From Begonia masoniana (Eukaryota; Streptophyta; Magnoliopsida; Cucurbitales; Begoniaceae): a stretch of DNA of 64,000 bases. A model generated the notes under the pieces. It was not told the DNA's origin, did not search any database, and worked only from the letters and a program-made list of their open reading frames with translations. The position numbers and the translations under genes were made by a program. This document shows positions 24,818 through 35,599 of this stretch, piece by piece (position 1 is the first letter of the stretch; every line of letters begins with the position of its first letter). The DNA lies in NCBI GenBank assembly GCA_022432975.1, contig CM039503.1:49827259-49891258 (forward strand). The letters are read 5' to 3'.

Positions 24818-25418
24818 GCCTAACCCAAAGATAAAGAGAAGCCCATGCATTTACTAGCTTGGAAGCCCGCCAATGACTTAGCATCAATCGGTCACATTGA
24901 AGAGTCTTAGTCTAGATTCATGTTTTAAAATTCGTCATTATCATCTCCTAGAAAAGAGCAAGAGTCTTAGTCTAGATTCATAGTCAAAAGTTGTAATAAA
25001 TGCTTAGTGGACATTTAATGGAATCCACTAAGCATGTCTTTTCATTTCCAGCCAAAGGCCTATAAATAGGCCTTCTTTTGTACTTTTGAAGCAGATTCGA
25101 ATTATCAAAACCCCTTTTGTTGTCTTTAGACAAGTTTCTTGAGTTTTGACTTAAAACCCGGCCAAACTTGTGAGGTGGATTCCGAGCGAGTGTGACCACA
25201 GCTTGTATCTTTCTCTTGGTTCGTTTGAGAGATACATTTTACTACCTTTCTTTCCATCTTCCACGAAGGTATTCCCTAGTGAAAGAGAGGCCAAACAACC
25301 CTTCTTTTAGTTGGAGACTCACTTACTGCATAAGTAGCCAATCAAATACAAGTGGTAATTCTAGCCACCGAAAACCAACTAGGAAGTCATCTTTCAAATA
25401 CGATCCAGAATCGCATCA
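24712..25418 (+). repeat. 3' LTR of the CRM-like element
   Basis: 707 bp partner of 19514-20219. The polypurine tract GGGGAGGA (24704-24711) is directly before it and is part of the coding sequence. Pol ends at 24817 within this LTR. Confidence 0.92.
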
Positions 25419-25423
25419 TTTAT

Positions 25424-25688
25424 ACTTATTTATCATTGTTTATCTTTGCCTTTTGCTCCTTATTTATCACACTTGTATTGTGTTGAATGACATTCTCGTC
25501 TTTCTCTACTTGCTATTTTTTTTATAATGTCAAATGGGGAGAAAAGTAGTTGATATTAATGCATAAAGTATGAGGGAGTATATGGTTATTCTTTATATAT
25601 TTATATACTGTCAATCTAAAAAACAAAATAACATGGGGGAGTTTATGGTTATTAATTGTATGTTTGCTATCATCAAAAAGGGAGAGAT
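25424..25688 (+). other. copia A 3' untranslated stretch with polypurine tract
   Basis: AT-rich remainder between ORF3 and the 3' LTR, split from 19390-19508 by the CRM-like element. It contains repeated ATGGGGGAGTTTATGGTTATT-like phrases (near 25570 and 25632), and the polypurine tract AAAAAGGGAGAGAT at 25675-25688, directly before the LTR start TGTTAGCTT. No gene is visible. Confidence 0.75.
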
Positions 25689-26161
25689 TGTTAGCTTAAA
25701 ATATGTTTAAGTCTAACTATATTTTTTATTATTGTAATTAACATGAAATATACAAATATAAAATGATTGTAAGAAATGAAAGTTATTAATAATTGCAGTT
25801 AATTAGAAATGCCCTTTAAAAAGGGTATTATGTTTTCTAACGATTTTGATTAAGTGCTGGTAGTCAAGACTGGTGAAAGCAAAGTCTGTCAAAATTGACA
25901 TCGACCGATTGTAGAACCAATTGATTAATCGACCGAAGTCGTCTGTGGTAATTACATCGACCAGATTCAGAAGTTTACCAATGAACATCGACTGATGACA
26001 GAACCAGTTAATTATCGACCGAAGTCATCCGTGGAAATCAAGTCGACCAAAGTATGACAACTACCGAAATCAACAACGTCCAAAACCAAGTCGACCAGAT
26101 TTTGAAGTCATCTGGTAGATATGTCTATCAAAAGCAATGTCAACTAAAACCAAGTATGACT
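25689..26161 (+). repeat. copia A 3' LTR, first part
   Basis: Starts TGTTAGCTT after the polypurine tract and matches the 5' LTR from 25953 onward. Interrupted at 26161 by copia B; TGACT (26157-26161) is the target duplication. It continues at 39732. Confidence 0.9.
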
Positions 26162-27739
26162 TGTAGGATCGAGATTGTCTAAGAGGGGGGTGAATTAGAC
26201 CTTTTTAAAAAATATTAATCTAACAGCGAATCAACACACCAATAAAAATAACAGAGAGAGAGAGAGAAAAAAAATCAACACAAGATATTTTACGTGGTTC
26301 GGCCAAACCTTGCGTACATCCATGCTTCAAGGTTCACCCCTTGAAGATCCTTAACCTTCTCCTCTCGAGAATAAACAGATCAGAATTCCGGGCTCCGATC
26401 AACTGCCTTTTACAAATCTAGATTGAACTTGACGGGAGTCAATCCACAGCCTTTCAGGTTTTTACAGATTTTTGAGTTCGTAAATTGTAAGCTCAGACTA
26501 CACTCTCACAAGGATTAAATCTCAAGTTAATATCGAGAGGTGTAGAAGAAATACAGAGTATGATCGATGTGGCAGATTAGGGCTCAAGATAAAATTTGCA
26601 AAAAGTTGTGTCTCGTGCTCTAACCTCGGCTTAAGTACTCTGTCTGATCTTTTGCTTCACAGAATTGAATGCTCCTTTCTTCAAATGGAAAATGTTACCG
26701 TTGGGAAGCATCCGTACTAGATCAGGTAGCCGTTGCCGTTTGTAGTTGCAAATCGTCGTCGCCATTAAAGTTCTGGAGTTAATGCTGAAAACGACGTCAT
26801 TGTAGCTTCGCGGCTATTTTGAATTCTGGCGGAAGATCATCGGTGGGAGCAGCTTTAAAAAGCTATCGGCATGAGTATCTTCAAAACGCCATCGGTTGAT
26901 GCAACATGATAAGTCATCGGCAGATGCAAGCTTTGAATTCCATCGGCAGATGCATACTGAAAAACCATCGGCTGATGCATCTTGAAAAATCATCGGCAGA
27001 AACAACTTGAAAACACCATCAGCAGATGTATCTTCAAATGCCATCAGCAGATGTATCTTGAAGACTCCATCGGCAGATGCATCTTGAAGACTCCATTGGC
27101 AGATGCATCTTGAATTCCATCGGCAGATGCATACTGAAAAACCATCGGCTGATGCATCTTGAAAAATCATCGGCAGAAACAACTTGAAAACACCATCGGC
27201 AGATGTATCTTCAAATGCCATCGGTAGATGTATCTTGAAGACTCCATCGGCAGATGCATCTTGAAGACTCTATCGGCAGATGCATCTTGAAGACTCCATC
27301 GGCAGATGCATCTTGAAGACTGCATCGGCAGATGCAGCTTGGAATGCTATCGGCAGATGCAGCTCGAACGCTATCGGATGATGCAACACTTCAACGCTTG
27401 AACCGGTATCGGCAGGAATAATGTTTTAAACGCTGAACCGCCATCGGTAGAAGTAGCCTTTAAACGACTTCACTCTTTTTCATTTTGCGATCGGCAGAAG
27501 GAACTCTTCTATGTCATTTCGCGATCGGTGGATGTACCCTTTGTTTATCAATTTTTAGCCCTGTACACTCAACCCGATTGTTAGACTACTAAAATACCCT
27601 TTTCGAGGGTATTTCCAACAAATTAAATCACATGAATAATTCATTATTCTCTATTAATAAACATAATCAAATTACATACTTGACATTCTAAAAACATCAT
27701 CAAAAACATATTTAGACTTAAACACTATTTAAGTCAACA
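26162..27739 (-). repeat. copia B LTR (3' in element orientation)
   Basis: 1578 bp from TGTAGGATCG to TCAACA on the + strand. A short, diverged array of the CATCGGCAGATG repeat lies at about 26890-27375. The polypurine tract is next (27740-27755, seen as ATCTCCCCTTTTTT on the + strand). Confidence 0.92.
26890..27375. repeat. 26-bp minisatellite in the short copia B LTR
   Basis: About 18 diverged units including a longer composite (AAAAATCATCGGCAGAAAC followed by AACTTGAAAACACCATC). Four or five adjacent standard units lie at 27240-27340. The same composite is repeated in the long LTR. Confidence 0.85.
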
Positions 27740-28080
27740 ATCTCCCCTTTTTTATGATGACAAATTCTGAGTATAAAATTTGATTAAACATTGCTCTCCC
27801 CCATAATCTTAGCTCCCCCATAGTAAATGCATATTTTCCAGAAAGAAACACAGAGCATACTAGAGTTTCAAAAACACACAACAACCAAAAACATATTCAG
27901 CAATGGCACAAAGCATAAATCATTGATCAAATATATTTATACCATTTATACCATTCTCCCCCATTGACATTATCAAAAACAAACAGAGAGACAAATAGAA
28001 CCAATGCATTCATCACAAAGAGTAGAAACATCAGAAAAATGTAAGTAGAAATCAATAAAATTGTTTACAAACAAAAACAT
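27740..28080. other. copia B 3' noncoding stretch with polypurine tract
   Basis: Between the ORF3 end (28081) and the LTR. On the + strand it starts ATCTCCCCTTTTTT; its complement is the purine-rich primer for plus-strand synthesis. Two more CTCCCCCAT words (27794, 27958) lie further in, resembling the ATGGGGGAG words before the copia A LTR. No gene seen. Confidence 0.6.
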
Positions 28081-28302
28081 CTATTTAAAGAAAGAGACAA
28101 AATGATTCCAGAAAGCTTGGCTAATCCAAACAGGTACTTCAAGGTCTGAATGAAAATAGGCATCTACAAGTGCACGAAGAGAATGAATATCAAGAGGGAT
28201 GAGTGGTTGATAAAGTACCAAGGCTTGACAGGGAGCCGGAGGTGGAGAAGGTTAAGAGTACACCACCATGTCCATACATGGAGGAGGCTCGACAAAAGCA
28301 CC

Positions 28303-28350
28303 AGCAGTAGGAACCCAGGAGGAGAGAATGCTAGTTCAGCCTCCTGAAGA
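28303..28350. repeat. Direct repeat flanking the 2-kb array, left copy
   Basis: 48 bp from AGCAGTAGGAACCC to CCTCCTGAAGA. The right copy (30351-30399) has one extra base near AACC(A)CAGG. It belongs to ORF3 (EAELAFSPP), so ORF3 sequence was duplicated around the array. Confidence 0.9.
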
Positions 28351-30350
28351 CCATCGGCAGATGCATCTTGAAGACTCCATCGGCAGATGCATCTTGAAGA
28401 CTCCATCGGCAGATGCATCTTGAAGACTCCATCGGCAGATGCATCTTGAAGACTCCATCGGCAGATGCATCTTGAAGACTCCATCGGCAGATGCATCTTG
28501 AAGACTCCATCGGCAGATGCATCTTGAAGACTCCATCGGCAGATGCATCTTGAAGACTCCATCGGCAGATGCATCTTGAAGACTCCATCGGCAGATGCAT
28601 CTTGAAGACTCCATCGGCAGATGCATCTTGAAGACTCCATCGGCAGATGCATCTTGAAGACTCCATCGGCAGATGCATCTTGAAGACTCCATCGGCAGAT
28701 GCATCTTGAAGACTCCATCGGCAGATGCATCTTGAAGACTCCATCGGCAGATGCATCTTGAAGACTCCATCGGCAGATGCATCTTGAAGACTCCATCGGC
28801 AGATGCATCTTGAAGACTCCATCGGCAGATGCATCTTGAAGACTCCATCGGCAGATGCATCTTGAAGACTCCATCGGCAGATGCATCTTGAAGACTCCAT
28901 CGGCAGATGCATCTTGAAGACTCCATCGGCAGATGCATCTTGAAGACTCCATCGGCAGATGCATCTTGAAGACTCCATCGGCAGATGCATCTTGAAGACT
29001 CCATCGGCAGATGCATCTTGAAGACTCCATCGGCAGATGCATCTTGAAGACTCCATCGGCAGATGCATCTTGAAGACTCCATCGGCAGATGCATCTTGAA
29101 GACTCCATCGGCAGATGCATCTTGAAGACTCCATCGGCAGATGCATCTTGAAGACTCCATCGGCAGATGCATCTTGAAGACTCCATCGGCAGATGCATCT
29201 TGAAGACTCCATCGGCAGATGCATCTTGAAGACTCCATCGGCAGATGCATCTTGAAGACTCCATCGGCAGATGCATCTTGAAGACTCCATCGGCAGATGC
29301 ATCTTGAAGACTCCATCGGCAGATGCATCTTGAAGACTCCATCGGCAGATGCATCTTGAAGACTCCATCGGCAGATGCATCTTGAAGACTCCATCGGCAG
29401 ATGCATCTTGAAGACTCCATCGGCAGATGCATCTTGAAGACTCCATCGGCAGATGCATCTTGAAGACTCCATCGGCAGATGCATCTTGAAGACTCCATCG
29501 GCAGATGCATCTTGAAGACTCCATCGGCAGATGCATCTTGAAGACTCCATCGGCAGATGCATCTTGAAGACTCCATCGGCAGATGCATCTTGAAGACTCC
29601 ATCGGCAGATGCATCTTGAAGACTCCATCGGCAGATGCATCTTGAAGACTCCATCGGCAGATGCATCTTGAAGACTCCATCGGCAGATGCATCTTGAAGA
29701 CTCCATCGGCAGATGCATCTTGAAGACTCCATCGGCAGATGCATCTTGAAGACTCCATCGGCAGATGCATCTTGAAGACTCCATCGGCAGATGCATCTTG
29801 AAGACTCCATCGGCAGATGCATCTTGAAGACTCCATCGGCAGATGCATCTTGAAGACTCCATCGGCAGATGCATCTTGAAGACTCCATCGGCAGATGCAT
29901 CTTGAAGACTCCATCGGCAGATGCATCTTGAAGACTCCATCGGCAGATGCATCTTGAAGACTCCATCGGCAGATGCATCTTGAAGACTCCATCGGCAGAT
30001 GCATCTTGAAGACTCCATCGGCAGATGCATCTTGAAGACTCCATCGGCAGATGCATCTTGAAGACTCCATCGGCAGATGCATCTTGAAGACTCCATCGGC
30101 AGATGCATCTTGAAGACTCCATCGGCAGATGCATCTTGAAGACTCCATCGGCAGATGCATCTTGAAGACTCCATCGGCAGATGCATCTTGAAGACTCCAT
30201 CGGCAGATGCATCTTGAAGACTCCATCGGCAGATGCATCTTGAAGACTCCATCGGCAGATGCATCTTGAAGACTCCATCGGCAGATGCATCTTGAAGACT
30301 CCATCGGCAGATGCATCTTGAAGACTCCATCGGCAGATGCATCTTGAAGA
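28351..30350. repeat. Perfect 26-bp minisatellite, about 77 units
   Basis: The first unit is 28351-28376 and begins CCATCGGCAG. A unit boundary falls exactly at 30301 (75 periods later), and the last unit (30327-30350) lacks two bases. No variant unit was seen, and the three-frame translation is invariant, so all units appear identical. Each unit contains the palindrome AGATGCATCT. The plus strand has TGA in every frame; the minus strand has no stop, giving a 751-residue open frame with a 26-residue period (parts: MHLPMESSRCICRW, SLQDASADGVFK). The array is a copy of LTR repeat units. Confidence 0.97.
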
Positions 30351-30399
30351 AGCAGTAGGAACCACAGGAGGAGAGAATGCTAGTTCAGCCTCCTGAAGA
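30351..30399. repeat. Direct repeat flanking the 2-kb array, right copy
   Basis: 49 bp, partner of 28303-28350. It starts directly after the last unit's TTGAAGA and ends CCTGAAGA, continuing into the rest of ORF3. Confidence 0.9.
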
Positions 30400-32482
30400 T
30401 CCAATGACAGTAAGCGCACATCTTCAGCAACTGCAGGCCTAGAAAAAGATCTTCAAAGCAAGCTGTAGGAACACTGACAGAACTAGATGGTTCGGGTTCA
30501 GGTTCAGGATGCAAAGCGTCAACAGAAGATCGGAGAGAGTCAAGTTCCCTGACAACCATGCGCCTATCAGCATCCACCTTCTGAGACAGCAAACCAAGAC
30601 CGGTATCTAAGGCGATTCCCATGTCCTTTTGGGCTTTGTCAAGCTGACTTTGAATGGAACTGAGGGCAGTGCCAAGGCTGGCAATGGAAGACTTCAGTTC
30701 AGAGTATTGGTCCTCACTTATGAAAAATCTCCTTTGATAAGTCTTTGGAGTTGCAGGAGTAACTGATGGAATTGGTGAGGAGACTTGGACATTTGGGGCT
30801 GTTAGGACTTGAGGAGCATGATGAACTGGAGAGGAGCATGTATAGCCGGTTGGACTGGAGATGGAGGAGGTAGGGCCTGTGGAGCTGGAGATGGAGGAGC
30901 TGGAGTCTGTTGGGCTGGAGATGGAGGACCTAGAAGAAGCAGAGCCGGTAAAAGAAGTGCAGGAGGAGGAGATGGAGGATTCTCTGGAGGGGTATGGGCA
31001 CAGAGGAGGGAGTAGAGATTGCCTCTGAAATAAGTGCCCGTGAGAAAGGGGCAGGACGCCTTCGCACAAGAGGAGGTTGGAAGCTAGAAGCCTGAGATTG
31101 AGAAGGGGAATTATCAAATATAGGTATCTCAGAGTCATCCCCTCCTTCAGCAGTGGACTCCTCTAGCAGGCTAAGTTTTCTCTTCCCATTTTTGGCAACT
31201 GCTGCCTTAGTAGTATTTCCCTTAGAAGCATTCACAACAAGCTCCCTTGTTCCTGTTCTCTTTATTCCCATTTTGTTCAAGGTGGTTTTGGAATAAAAAC
31301 TTGTGGGTTGAAGACGGAAGGGGTCTTCATCCTCTGGAAAGACAACCTCAAGATGCATAAAAATCTTCATGAGAAGCAGATTGTAAGGAAAGGAGGTAGC
31401 CCTAGATGTCACTGCCTGAATCATCCTTCGAACCACAACATATCCAAGATTGAAAGGGGCCTTTTGGTACAGTGCAAACAGAACAAAAAGCTCTATTGCA
31501 CTCACCTCATCATGGTGACCACCCTTAGGGACAATATTGTACCCTATCATCTGATAAAATAACCTGGCTCTTGCAGTCAGGTGTTTGCCTTTAAGAGAAT
31601 CAGGGGTATGGTTTGGGTCAAGAACTATAAGCTGTAGAAAACTGAGACCCTCAGAGGTACCAAAGAAAGGAGGCTCAGTGCCGGACATATACTGATAAGT
31701 GCAGCTATCTAAATGGGAGCACTCCAGAAGGGCATTAATGAACTGGGGAGTAATCTCTATATGCTTGCTATACACATAGCTCTTTATAATAGAGAAATCA
31801 GAAGTAAAACTCATATTGGCATAAAACATTCGGATGGCTTCTGGGTAATAGTACGATTCTACTTCAAATAATCCTAATAACCCGAGATCCTTCAAAGGTT
31901 CTATAATATCCATACCAGCTAAGTTATCAAAGTAAATCCCACGACTGGGAATTAAAGATTTGTACCTATAGTCGTCATGGTACCTTAACTCAGCAGCCTT
32001 AGAGAGAAAGAAAAGAGATAACTCAGCAGCCTTAGAGAGAAAGAAAAGAGATGGCCACTCTTTGGCACGAGGAATCTCTCGTGGAGGACGAGCTGATAAT
32101 TTGGCCTTCTTCTTGGCAGGTTTGGGAACTGCATGGGAAGATGAACCCAGAAAATCCATTGAAAGAATATGACTCGAGAGAGAGAGAACTGGTAAGGCAG
32201 GGTTTTCAGAAAGAGCGCGAAAAGTGAAGCGTCTCTAAAAAGAAACTTAGTTTAAAAGAAGAGGGTTTCGCCCGACGGGATGAAGTCACACGTGTAAAAC
32301 TGATTAGTCCGAAGAGTCACACGTGTCGGAAGATTGAAAATATATCTTCCGATGCCTACCGATTGATGTGCGTCTACCGGTGCCTATAGAAAATAAAGCA
32401 TCTACCTATGCCAAAAGAAAACAAAAACATCTACCGATGCCTTCACAGCTAACACTCAAGATTCACCAACAGAGGGATAACC

Positions 32483-33120
32483 TTAGTTTTTCTCAAACCG
32501 AATGAGACCTAACCTTATTCTAATATTATTGAAGGTCTTTTCATCCAAAGGCTTGGTAAAAATATCAGTTAATTGATCAACAGAATTAACAAATTCTAAG
32601 GAAATATCACTTTTTTGAACATGATCTCTTATAAAGTGATATCTGACCTCTATATGCTTAGTTCTAGAATGCTGAATTGGATTCTTAGAAATGTTGATAG
32701 CACTGGTGTTGTCACACCGAATAGGAATCCTATCATAAAACAGATTATAATCTTCCAAAGTCTGTTTCATCCAAAGCATTTGTGCACAACAACTGCCTGC
32801 AGCAATATATTCACTCTCAGCAGTTGATGATGCAACAGAATTCTGTTTCTTAGAATACCAGGAGACTAAAGATTCACCTAAGAACTGACAGGTGCCACTA
32901 GTGCTTTTTTTATCAACTAGACTACCTGCATAATCAGAATCTGAATATCCAATCAGATTAAAAGAAGTGCCCTTTTGATACCATAATCCTAAATCATAAG
33001 TCCCACTCAAATATTTGAAAATCTTTTTTACAGCAGTTAAATGAGACTCCTTAGGGGCAGCTTGAAATCTAGCACATAAACAAACACTGAAAAAGAATAT
33101 CTGGCCTACTTGCAGTCAGA
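32483..33120 (-). pseudogene. copia B pol, RNase H end
   Basis: RNase H with GYSDSDYAGSLVDKKSTSG, AESEYIAAGSCCAQMLWM and VDQLTDIFTKPLDE, ending at 32483. A one-base T insertion near 33090 (run of T) shifts it out of the RT frame. The 32160-32482 stretch between it and ORF3 is the intergenic leader, with CT-rich sequence and CATCTACCGATGCC words. Confidence 0.85.
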
Positions 33121-33170
33121 TATAACAAAGATCCAATCATACCACGATATTTCTTTATGTCCACATTTAT

Positions 33171-35591
33171 TCAATTTTCATCTTTGTCCAATTTAGTTGT
33201 GGTACTCATTGGAGTCTTAGAAGACTTAGAGGATTCTAATCCAAATTTCTTAAGTAGTTCCTTGATGTATTTTTCTTGACAGAAGAAAATTTCATCAGGA
33301 GATTGACTAATCTGGAAACCTAAGAAGAATTTTAACTCCCCCATCATACTCATTTCAAATTCACTTTGCATGAGGGAGGAAAACTCATTACACATGTTGA
33401 CATTAGTTGATCCAAAAATAATGTCATCAACATAGATTTGGACTAACAGAATATCTTTATCCTTTTGCATGGTAAATAGAGTTGAATCAGAATTTCCCTT
33501 TTTAAAATTTCTTTCTTCAAGAAAATTCTTCAATCTATCGTACCAAGCTCTAGGAGCCTGCTTAAGACCATAAAGAGCTTTCTTAAGTCTATACACATGA
33601 TTAGGTTTAGCAAAGTCTTTAAATCCTAAGGGCTGCTCTACATAGACTTCTTCCTGAATATAACCATTTAAGAAAGCACTCTTTACATCCATTTGAAAGA
33701 GTGTGAAGTTTTTGTAGCAAGCATAAGCTAGGAGCATCCTAATGGATTCTAATCGAGCTACAGGTGCAAAGGTTTCCTCAAAATATATTCTTTCTTCTTG
33801 ATTGTAACCTTTAGCAACTAGCCTAGCCTTATTTCTAACGACAATCCCATTTTCATCTAATTTGTTATTGTAAATCCATTTAGTTCCAATAATGGGATGA
33901 TCCTTAGGCCGTGGAACAAGTTCCCATACCCTGCTCCTTTCAAATTGATTTAGCTCCTCTTGCATAGCAAAAATCCAATTTTCATCCAATTCGGCTTCCT
34001 TAAACTTCTTAGGCTCTATCTGAGAAATAAATGCCACATTGGCACAGAGATTCCTAAAAGAGGATCTAGTCTTAACTCCTAATGAAGGATCACCTAAGAT
34101 TTCATCTATTGGATGATTTCTAATATACTTCCAATCTCTAGGAAGATCTGCAGATTCATCTTTAACAGGAACAATTTCTAGAGAACTTGAAGATGGTTCT
34201 AAAGATTTTTCTACTAGAGGAGTATCTGTAGGCTTTTCTAAGGAAAGAGAATCGAGTTGTTTATCCAAGGTAACATCCTCATCCACATAGATTGTGGGCT
34301 GAAGGGGCTCATCAAAGTTGACATGGACCGACTCTTCAACAACTAGAGTTCTCTTATTAAATACCCTATATGCTTTACTGGTCAGAGAATAACCAAGAAA
34401 AATTCCAAGATCAGATTTGGAATCGAATTTTCCTAAGTTATCCTTAGTATTTAGAATGAAGTATTTGCTACCAAAGGCTCTAAAATATTTAACAGAAGGA
34501 GTTTTTCCATGCCAAAGCTCATAAGGAGTTTTCTCAAGAATAGGTCTTATAGAGACCCGATTGAGAACATAGCATGATGTAGAGACAGCTTCAGCCCAAA
34601 AGTATTTAGGAAGAGAATTCTCATTGAGCATAGTCTTAGCTAGCTCTTGGAGAGACCTATTTTTCCTTTCAACAACACCATTTTGCTGAGGGGTTCTAGA
34701 GGAGGAAAAATTATGCTCAATTCTATGCTTGAGACACAAGAGTTCAAATCTCTCATTTTCAAATTCTCCACCATGATCACTACAAATAGCAACAATGGTG
34801 AGCTCCTTTTCATTTTGAACTCTTTTCCTAAAGCTAGAGAAGGTATCAAAAGTCTCATCCTTAGACTTCAGAAAATATACCCAAGTGAACCTAGAGAAGT
34901 CATCTACAATAACAAAGGCATAGAGTTTGCCTCCTAAGCTGGCTATATTGGAGGGACCGAACAGGTCCATATGAAGGAGTTGGAGAGGCTTTGAAGTAGA
35001 AATTGCATTCTTAGATGCAAAGGAGCTTTTGATCTGCTTACCCATTTGGTAGGCTTCACAGACCTTATCATTCTCAAAGGATATCTTAGGGATTCCTCTA
35101 ACTAAATTCTCCTTAGTAATCTTAGCTAAAGTATCCATCCCTACATGTCCTAATCTCCTATGCCAAATCCAGCTATCATTAGAGGAATTAACAGTAAAAC
35201 ATTTCTCATTATCACAAACAATATTATCTAAGTCAATGATATAGATATTCTCTTTCCTGAAACCAGTAAAGAGAACCTTGCAATTTGTTATATCCTTAAT
35301 TATGCAGGAATTTTTCTTGAAAACTACTTTATAACCCTTATCACATAATTGACTGATGCTTAGCAGGTTATATTTGAGACCTTCAACCAGCAAAATATTC
35401 TCTATAATGAGGTTATCAGGATTACCTATATTGTCGATGCCAACAATTTTACCCTTCTGGTTTCCACCAAAAGTGACGTTTCCTTTCTTCTTGTTGACAA
35501 CAGCAAATATGGATGCATCTCCAGTCATGTGCCTAGAACAGCCACTGTCCAGGTACCACTGATTCCTTATTGGAGACGCATCATCCTGCAA
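33171..35591 (-). pseudogene. copia B pol: protease, integrase, reverse transcriptase
   Basis: 806 codons open without a break. The protease site [14 protein letters not shown] is intact, unlike in copia A. The pre-integrase His motif ([12 protein letters not shown]) is present, but one zinc-binding Cys is Tyr (CEAYQMGK). The integrase triad lies in [15 protein letters not shown] and [10 protein letters not shown] has [31 protein letters not shown] and catalytic [13 protein letters not shown] at 33171-33173 ends it shortly before the RNase H. The frame is -1 relative to gag (see findings). Confidence 0.92.
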
Positions 35592-35599
35592 AACAGAGA

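Larger units (their letters stand above)
19514..25418 (+). mobile_element. CRM-like Ty3/gypsy retrotransposon nested in copia A
   Basis: 5905 bp with LTRs of 706 and 707 bp (TGATAAGG...GCATCA) and target duplication TTTAT (19509-19513, 25419-25423). The gag-protease-RT-RNase H-integrase order gives Ty3/gypsy. No chromodomain is seen. The pol frame runs on into the 3' LTR and ends at 24817, a trait known from CRM centromeric elements, and the C-terminal wording ([13 protein letters not shown], then GEDD) fits that clade. It sits between ORF3 and the polypurine tract of copia A. The two LTRs differ at about 13 positions plus one indel by eye count, so it inserted fairly recently. Confidence 0.88.
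28081..32159 (-). pseudogene. copia B ORF3, split by a 2-kb minisatellite
   Basis: It starts MDFLGSSSHAVPKPAKK at 32159 and runs open to 30930. The conserved domain (RMFYANMSF, YSKHIEITPQFINALL, RARLFYQMIGYNIVP, GYVVVRRMIQ) matches copia A ORF3. A 33-bp direct duplication (about 31986-32051) doubles SLFFLSKAAEL. A frameshift near 30960 leads to a Ser/Pro-rich stretch and a coiled segment with YSELKSSIASLGTALSS. A second frameshift near 30440 leads to AEDVRLLSLDLQEAELAF, after which the array interrupts. Past the array a plausible tail with DAYFHSDLEVPVWISQAFW ends at a TAG (28081-28083). Function unknown; no transmembrane helix in the undisturbed part. Confidence 0.65.

Noticed and set aside
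28351..30350. CRISPR-like array
   Set aside because: There are no spacers; units are directly head to tail, and the setting is a plant retrotransposon.
28164..30419. A 751-residue open frame taken as a host protein gene
   Set aside because: It is the minus-strand reading of a minisatellite without stops; no start context, no domain, and all three frames are equally open.
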